Shown here piece after piece: positions 26,701-35,700 of a DNA stretch of 38,296 bases. The stretch's first letter is position 1, and every line of letters starts with the position of its first letter. The position numbers were made by a program, and so were the translations under genes. This DNA is from Apostichopus californicus (taxonomy: Eukaryota; Echinodermata; Holothuroidea; Aspidochirotida; Stichopodidae). The stretch covers positions 1 to 38,296 of the forward strand of contig JAIPMN010004666.1 of the NCBI GenBank assembly GCA_020650975.1, read 5' to 3'. The notes beneath the pieces were generated by a model. That model was given only the letters and a program-made list of their open reading frames with translations, was not told the DNA's origin and searched no databases.

Positions 26701-29700
26701 GTGCTTTCAACGTATACTCGTTTTACTGCTCTTGGGAAAGAAATTACACAGCAGAGTACAATGCAACTTACTCGGGTGCAGTCGACAGGTAAAGTGCGCT
26801 CAGATTTGATCCCTTAAACATGAATTCATTTCTTTGGGGATCTGTGACAATAACTTTTATCAGTGCTCAAGTTTTGATTCCTTGCCATCGGCATAAGGAG
26901 TCTATGTGGGTCATGATGGCATGTCTGAATAATTATTCAATTAAATAACTCCAAAAGAAAAGCTTTGAAATGACCTTAGTGAAGTACCAATACCCTGTCT
27001 TTTAATGTAGAGGTCAAAGGTCTCTTGAGGTCAACATGTGTACGTCTGAAAGCCTGGGTGAAAATGATAATCTCAGCAACATCACATGAATGAAGATTGT
27101 ATCTACATCCACCTCATCTACATCTACTGTACCTATAAGAACCCCCATTGGTCTTATGTGGAGGTCATTTAAGGTCAATAGAGGTCAAGAGCTCTGAAAA
27201 CTGAAATGCTACAATTCCAAAAGCATAGCGTCAAGCTTTAAACTTTAAACGTGGTTTGTAGATCTACCTTAGTGGATTCAAAGAAACTTACTGATTTCCA
27301 TAGGTCAGAGGTCAATAGAGATGAAGGTATATGTGCACATGATAACTCAAAACTGAAAGCTAGGATGAACTTAGTATTTCATTAGTAGGCCACAAGAGTG
27401 CAAGTATCTTGCTGGTAACTATATAGCCAAACCTAAAAAATGTTATTTGTGAAAATTTTTCAGAAAGTTCACTTCTAAAAAGTGGCAAGTTAATCCTGTA
27501 GTATATATTTGGGCTTTCTGGTCTCTTTCACCTCTCTCTCTCCCTCTCTTTCTTGATTGTTTCAATCTACATGGTCTACAAACTGCTCTGGTTTTTAAGT
27601 ATTCAGCTTCCTCTGCCCTTCTTTCTTGAATGATTAGAAGGATAATGTTAGATCAGCATTCCTACATGGAGTTAATTTAAAAGTGATATAGATGAGAAAT
27701 CCATGCTATCTGTAAATGTGTACTGTACTCAGCATGGTTGATAAGCAGAGTTATTCTCTGCTACTGGCATTCAAAATTAAACCATATACATTTTGCTTTC
27801 CACTCCAGTTTTGACAACATCGGCACCAGACTGATGAGGGACTGTGAGAATTTGCCTACTCCCGGTGTTCCAGAAGGTTACATGAAGATGTGTGGAGACT
27901 GGAGACAGCACTATGAAGTTCGAGTCAGTGTCAAGGTGTCGAACCCTGTTGGAAGCTCTACCACAGACACTGCATTCAATTTATATAATGAAGGTATGCC
28001 TTAAGTCATATATAACATTACAATGACAGCAAACCATGCTGCAGTGAACCTAAGTACTGTATCTAGGGAAGAGCTGCTTTTGTTTACAGCTCTGGTCTAA
28101 GCTATGTAATTGACTATTCACATACCCCTTGATCTTAAAGCAGCATTTGCGTTTTGTCGCCGTTTTCCACTTTTTTGACAAGTCCATCGAGTTTTTTACA
28201 TATCAATCACAAGACAGTAAACTAAGATATTAGCCAAGTTTTTTCCCTGCCAAAAGCGTTAATTGGCAAGTAATTAAGGATATTTGCAGATAATGAGAAA
28301 AGAGTCGTCTGACAAATTACCTATTTAATATTAATCAAGGTTTAGTTATGAGCCGTTGCTAAAAATAGATTCAAAATGCGAGTTGGTAACTTAGTACAAC
28401 CAGGGAGCTGGACTCTACCAGCTCCCTGGTATAACTGCCATAGACAATCTACACAGATCAAGCATGGTGTTGTATTACGTATTGGCCAATGACTTTCATA
28501 GCTTTTAAATATTCATATTATGCGCGAGGTTTATTTGGATCCCAACGGAAAATATCTTCAAGAAGAAAGTTGAAAGTTGTAAATTTTTCGACTTTTATGC
28601 CACCATTTCAAGTAAGATTTGAATAGATAAGCTAGTTATATATGTCGTTATGGCATCGTGGAATCAGTGAGGTTGAGAAAATTCATAGAAAAGGACACAA
28701 AATGCTGCTTTAACTAAGATATCTTTGTGGGCTAACTCATCCTGACGAGTCGAATATACACTGTTTAATGCAGCACAGAAAGTATTCGTCTCCACACACA
28801 TAGTAAGGTATTACAGGACAAATTTAAATTGGTCGTCCAGTTGTCCAAGATGTTAAAATTTCTGTTCGGACAACCAAAATCAGCTTTTTTAAATCAAATT
28901 CAAGATTGCATGGTAACAAAATATTGCCAAATAAAATAAAACTGATAACTTAGTGATATCATCCCCAAAGCTGGTATTCAACTCACTAAACCTACATATC
29001 TTTCCTACACAGTATATATAATTATCGATGTTATTTTGCTACATTTTTTGGACGACCAAAGTTACTGCTCAGACAACCACAAAGTAAGGTCTTGTTGTTG
29101 GGAGGGACAACCAGAAAAATTCCTTCAAAATTTGGCCCATGTAATCTTTTGTTTCTTCATAAATTGCAAACTTTCACACTTAATGCCCTTTGTGCTATTC
29201 TCCTGATGTTAATTGTTGGGCTAAAGTGATAGGTTATGTTTTCGGGCTAATTATCTTTCGTGTGTTCGTGAATGGAATTCCTAAGATAACCAACCATCAA
29301 CAGCATTTCACACCTCACATCAAAGGCGATAAAGCAACAGGGAAGAATTGAAATGTAACAAATGTATTCGGTTTGGTTTTCAGTTCTTCAATGGCATGTC
29401 TCAAGGTTTAAATCATTTCCCAAGCCTCTACGACTACATCAGGCTTACTTAAAGCAAAAAAATAAAATAAAAAATAAATAAATAAACAAAAAAAATAATA
29501 AAATAATAAAATAAAAATTTCAAATAAAAAATAGAAAAAAAATAGAAAAAAAATAGAAAAAAAAATTAAATTAAATAAATTTTTAAAAAAATTATAAAAA
29601 AACGGCTTGCTTAAAGAGATGTAGCATGTCGTGACGTAGTGTGTATGCACGTCCTGGAATTAATTTCATTCTGTGTAACACGTCTGGACTTATTTGATCC

Positions 29701-32700
29701 TATTGAGAAGTACAGTGTATAGGCAATGCCATGTAACTCTCAACAACTATTGTAGGGATTTGCTAGCTCAAAATTGGTAAAATGTGTCTATGTTACACAT
29801 AGGAAGACTGTTCTTTCTGGATATGAAACAATTTGGTTGAAAATTTCATACTGTAAAATCCTTATTAGTGAATGCCCTTATGGTTGATGCCAACCAGGGA
29901 TTTCTACAAATCTTTTCTGGTACTCACTTTATAATTCTTGGACACATTAAACTCACTTGCTCTACATTAGCCACATAGTAATTTTCAATTTTGAGCATAT
30001 TTTATCGCAAGGAAATCACAAAAGCTAACAGGCATTCTGGTATTATTTTCGAGATGGAAGTTTGTCAAAGTCAAAAAAGGCTAGTTTATATACTTTTCAT
30101 TAACTACAGACACTGCTTAAAAGGAAAACAAGATTGTCTTTGGATGACCAGAGAAACCCTGTTGATGAACCACCCGTCTACTTCTCAAACAAGTGCCTCT
30201 ATTCCTTGAAAATGTTCATACTAATTTACTTAGTGCTTTCTCTCTCCTGCAGTAAAACCATTGCCAGTAGACAACTTAATTGCAACGTCTATTACAGCCA
30301 GCAGCGCCCATCTGTCAGGTGGACCGCCACCCTACTACGTTGAGACACCTAGTGACCTTAACACCTTGAATGAGTATGAGATATCATATACCATCACTGG
30401 AGATGAAGATTGGGTAAGTGTCTGTCAGCCTTTCCATAGTCAACATGAGGCCTATCAAAGTCCCTCTGTGAGAGTGAAAAATTCAGCAGCATAACGAGAT
30501 CAGCGCACTTAAGTGGCTCAAGTGCTGCGGGCAATGCTAAAGGATCGCAATCATCGCGTTTCTTTGCATTTATAAATGTCACAATAGAAGTACACAGATC
30601 GATATATAACACCATTTATACATTCTTGCTTGCTGAATTAAATTACAACTATAATAGGTAAAAATACACACACAGCAACAACAAAATAAATAAATAAATA
30701 ATAATTGTCATTGACAATTACCACGGGTTGTTTCCCAAGCTGTTCTTGCCAAGACATAGTCTACTTACAATGAACTGAAATAAATATCGTCAGTCCAAAG
30801 TGTGGTAAACATACGGTGACGACCGGGGAAGGCTAAGTTGGCTTGTCGGCAACAAAGTCACTGGATTAGTAGAAAACACACCGTATGAGCGGGTTGGTTA
30901 TAGTTAGGATATAGTCGAACCGGCCCAATAATTAGTTGGAAAAAAATTTAAATAATTATTGACACAAAGCAAATGAATGAGCAATATCCATCATGTTGCC
31001 TACTACACTTTGTTTGGTCAAATCTGTACTATGATGTATGTCTTGCCCCGTCCGATATTGTCTTCGCAGGAAGTGTTGACAAAATATTTTACTCTATAAA
31101 ACGGGCAACCCCCTTTTTTTACCCCTTTTTCTTATGTCGCAACTTTTTCAACTGAACCTGCTTTGGATATTCGAGCCAATGAAAGAGACAATCTATGTTC
31201 TGTCAGCTTCGTACCATTCAATCGCAGCATCTGATTGGCTACTGTGTACCGTTGACAAAAACTATAAGCTGTCGGAAAATTTGAACTGGAATCTTCTACA
31301 TGTCATGCACATAAAACTTTCTTGTTTGGTAACATTACTTTTAGTAACATTACTTTTAGTTGATAGCTGTATGCTGGATTGTACTGCAGCCATACCGTAC
31401 AGTTCTGAAGGAAGTTGTAACACGAGGCCACATTGTCACACTCTCGTCATGAAATGGCATGATTTTGACTGAAATAAAACAAGGCCTTTGTTTTTCCTAT
31501 TGTTTTATAGTACATTATGAGTTACTAATTTTCATTTTGGATTGTCCAGTTCCAACGTTTGGAAGTTTTATATCAGATTTTGTAATTCACTCGGACTATC
31601 AAATGTCTTTTGTGACTAGATGAATAGCATTAACTAGGGATTACAGCAATTGACTCCTTACCTGCGGATACGAATAGACTTAACTCCGTTCATAACATGG
31701 AACGGATAAAGATCCAGATAAAGTTTATCAGAGATAACTTAACAGAGATAATCTCAATCCTAGAGAAAAGGAACTGAGCGTGATAATTGCAATAATTGCA
31801 TTTCAAGCAGGTAAAATGTTAGGTTACTTGGGCTTTGTACTGTAAACGCTATACCAGCTATCCTGATGTATGATCATCACAAGATTTTCTACGTGTACTA
31901 GTGTATAGTCTATACATGGCAATATAGATAGATAGATAGAGATAGAGATTTATTTCGTCCATAAGATATGGAAATTTGTCGCCCTGCAGCAAAAAACCTA
32001 AAAAAATCAAAGTTTTAAAGTTACATACAGAACACAGTTAAATATTAGTATAAACAAAACACAGAGAAGTTGAATGAAAAGGTAAAAATATCAACAGCAA
32101 CAATATCCATACGTGTGAGAAAAATATACACATATATACATATATATACATATAACAGAAACAAACAGACAAGACTATAAAACAAAAGAAACCTATCTAA
32201 CAACCCTCTGGTTGAAAAGAGAAACAGAATTGGGTTAAAAAGAAAACCTGAATCTGTTATGCTTAGACCGTGGCATGCGAAGTCTGCTCCATCACAGGAT
32301 GTTGCATTGTTTTCTTCAGAGGTTGTCAAGCAAGAATTTTGGTTCACATGCTTTTCTTTTCTTTCCTGTCTATTTGTATTTTTCATTATGTAATAAGCTC
32401 GGTCATTTTCCCCATTTCACCGGAAAACATTTATTTCAGATAAGTTGATAGCTTTCCCCCTTTTTGTCTTTCGCAGCAAACGGTCAGTATCGGTAATGAT
32501 CTTAGCCACACACTGGTGGGTCTGTTTCCAAACACTTACTACGAAGTCCGTGTGAGATCAAAACCCTTTGTAGATAACTGGAGCGACTGGTCAGACAAAA
32601 CAGTATTCAAGACTCGTGGATCAAGTAAGCTATTTATAAAATTTTAACTTGTTTGCATCATAGTAGCTTTTCCATTGAAGGGCTTAAGATATATGAACAT

Positions 32701-35700
32701 TGTTTTATCTGTTCTTTTATCACTGTTTCCTTCTTGATAATGTTGTTAATTCCACCAATTTTATCTAAAGTGATCTGTTTACTTGCATGCACAAGTTCAT
32801 GTTATATAAGTTTTGTTAGAAATCTTTTCTTTAGATCTGTTCAGAAGCTTTTAGATTAATTCATTCCCGGTTTCAGTGTTAATTATAGCCCTTGCAATCA
32901 TGGTGACCGTGTGTGTCTTTGTGTGTATGTATGAGGCTTGAAGGTAAACAAGATATCTCATTTAAAGGGAAGGCTCTCATGGATTAGCCATAGATTAGCC
33001 ATGGATTAGCTATTTGATGTAATGTAGGTCTACATTAATGAAAGAACATTGGTGATTACTTTAAGTAATAGTCAACACTTAGAAAAGCCTGTGTGCTGCT
33101 GTATTGAATGTTGTCATGCAATATGTGGCAGTGACCGAGTCAATTGGCGTTCTGGTTGAGTTTCATTGTAGAACTGACTTGGTGTGTGTGTGGTTGTTGT
33201 GTGTATTAAGCAGCCTGGACTTGTAAATTAAATATTTGTTGTTAGGAACATTTTCTTAAAAATTGCAAATTTATATGGAAATGTGACTCATATCTATTCC
33301 TGTTTTAATTAATTGGACAGCATGTGGCATTACCCAAAAATTGTTTGCCTCAAGTCGTCAATCTTACAGATTTCTAATGACAGGAAAACTTACATGCTAA
33401 ACAAGATTATTTTCAGGTGCAGAGAAAATGAGGCCTTGATCTACTCAGTTAATGTGAGTTGACCGAGGAGCTGGTACAATAAAAAGTATTTGAAGATTCT
33501 GATCAAAACATTGATTTTCATGTTGGCTTTGATGTTTCTCCTACAGTACCCACCGGTTCTGTCACAGAAGTCATATCGGAAGAGGGTGAGCAGCATTCAA
33601 ATAAGTACAGCAGAACAGTGACGATTAGTTGGACGGTATGTTGCTCAGTTTTCTTTTCATGTTTCTTTTTACGTTTCAATCTTTTAGATCTCACTCGAGC
33701 CGGTTAAGCTCATTTTTAAACTCGCAAAAGTGCCCCTCGGGCGGTTACCAGTCTTAACGACCTGTTGTGTTTTTTGACCTGGTAACTAGTTACATCAGTG
33801 CTCCTCTGTTGTCCCAGCATAGTTCATTTCTTATTCTTTCCTTGGTTTGAAATGCTTTGAAAGTTAGTTCACTTGCAGAGGTAACCTGATGACTCCACTT
33901 TGCACAGTATATAAACTGAGTTGATTTGATTGCACATGGAGATGCTACTCAGATGTGGGACTGACCTTTGTAAGGGTGCTTAGGAGTAGATGAGATGATA
34001 TGGGAAGAACTGAATCATGCTCTCACTTTCTACATATCATTGCCTATTCCTATCAGCTTTGTAGTCGCCGGTTTGCATCTTGTGGTGGCCGGATATTCCT
34101 TGACTCTTTCACAAGTTGTTAGATGATATCCCTGTCAGTGATAGATTTTTGTTTGATTAATATCTCTCCATGTTAACTCTGTATGCTTAAATTACTAGCA
34201 AGCTAAGTCATTGGCAATGACATGCAGGGGTAGTGTGCTTCTTTCCAAATTTTCCATATCTTAAGTCAAAATTCCTTTAAAAAATTTGGAGATGGTGTGA
34301 GACCTTTTCTACTGCAATCCTTAAAGTTGCAATTGAAGGATGACCCAGATTGAAAAGGAAAAATGGATTAATAGTGAAGTGACCTCACAATGCTTTTAAT
34401 AAGCAAACCAACAAGTCTTGGATCATTTGGTTTACAGTTTGCCATCATCACTCAAGAGTTTTGTAACTTTTAGCAACAGCTAGTGAGAGTGTAATGTAGG
34501 TCATGGACAAGATCCAGATCAGAAGCTGAATAATGGTTTAGTGACAGCCAAAAAAAATTGTCAAATTGGGAGCACATAGCTGTCTGGAGATCCTAGCCAA
34601 TCAGAAGCAAGGAGAGGACAATAGAGACATGAGGCGGGTCCAGTAGGAAGATAGGCATCACAATCATTCATAATCAAATTTGACCATTCCATTACTTTAT
34701 TTCATTGACTTCTTTAATATGATCCTTTGTATCTTTCTTGTTTCTTACAACCAGGGGCTCACTAATCACCAGGAAGGGGCCGACAATTTTTTCTACTATG
34801 TGGATTTATACGACAAGCAGATGCAGCAAGTAATTAGATCAGATAAAACTTCACACAATGCATATACCTTTCAATGTGAGTATACAGTTTATTTTCTACT
34901 GTCCATACATACTTGTTAATATTTTCTTCAATCCGATTGGCCCTGTTGGCATCAGCTGACTGCATCAACCTATGGATAGGCTAAGTCAACGCAAAGTGAA
35001 TCAAATCAAGTATGGTGTGGGGAACAAGCCCCTCGGTGTCAACGTCCCTTGCCAAAGTGTGATGCCCAAAATTTATGAGAAAGCAAACATTCAGTGTGAA
35101 GTATACTAACCATTGGGTGCCAGCAACAACAAATTATTGAGATCAAGTGACAGTCAAATATAATCACCTTTTTAAGATCCTCCATGCAAAGATTTTATTG
35201 GTGAAAGCTATTGACAAGCATCTGTTGGTCCACCATCAAGCACTGAAATTTGCAGGCAAACAGGGAAAGGGGGGGGGGGAAGGGGGGTAACTCTGTAACT
35301 GGTACTGACAAATAAAATTAAACAATTTATGATGGTCCGTGTGATCACTAGAAACGATGAACTGTGCAAATCCATCTGTTCACACTCCCTTTAAGGGTTA
35401 GGAACTAGAAACCATCATTTCAGTTATAATGTTGCCCATAATCCGTTTTGGATTGAAAAATGCGTTGTAACCTTCCAAATGTATTTTAATATAATTTTCT
35501 CTTCACTCAAAATATGTTTCTGTCGATACAGAAGATGTAAAAGAATGTTTGTGGGGTTTGGGGGGGGGATTGGGCGGGGTGAGGGAGATTGTGATTCTCT
35601 TTAAGGGTGTGAACACGAACATTTTTATCTGTTCTCCTTGCAGCCATCAGCAACTTTGTCAGCTACGATATAATCGTGACACCGGGAAATGATCTAGGGA

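Noticed and set aside
29408..29650. Phe/Leu-rich minus-strand frame
   Set aside because: Translation of an A-rich low-complexity tract.
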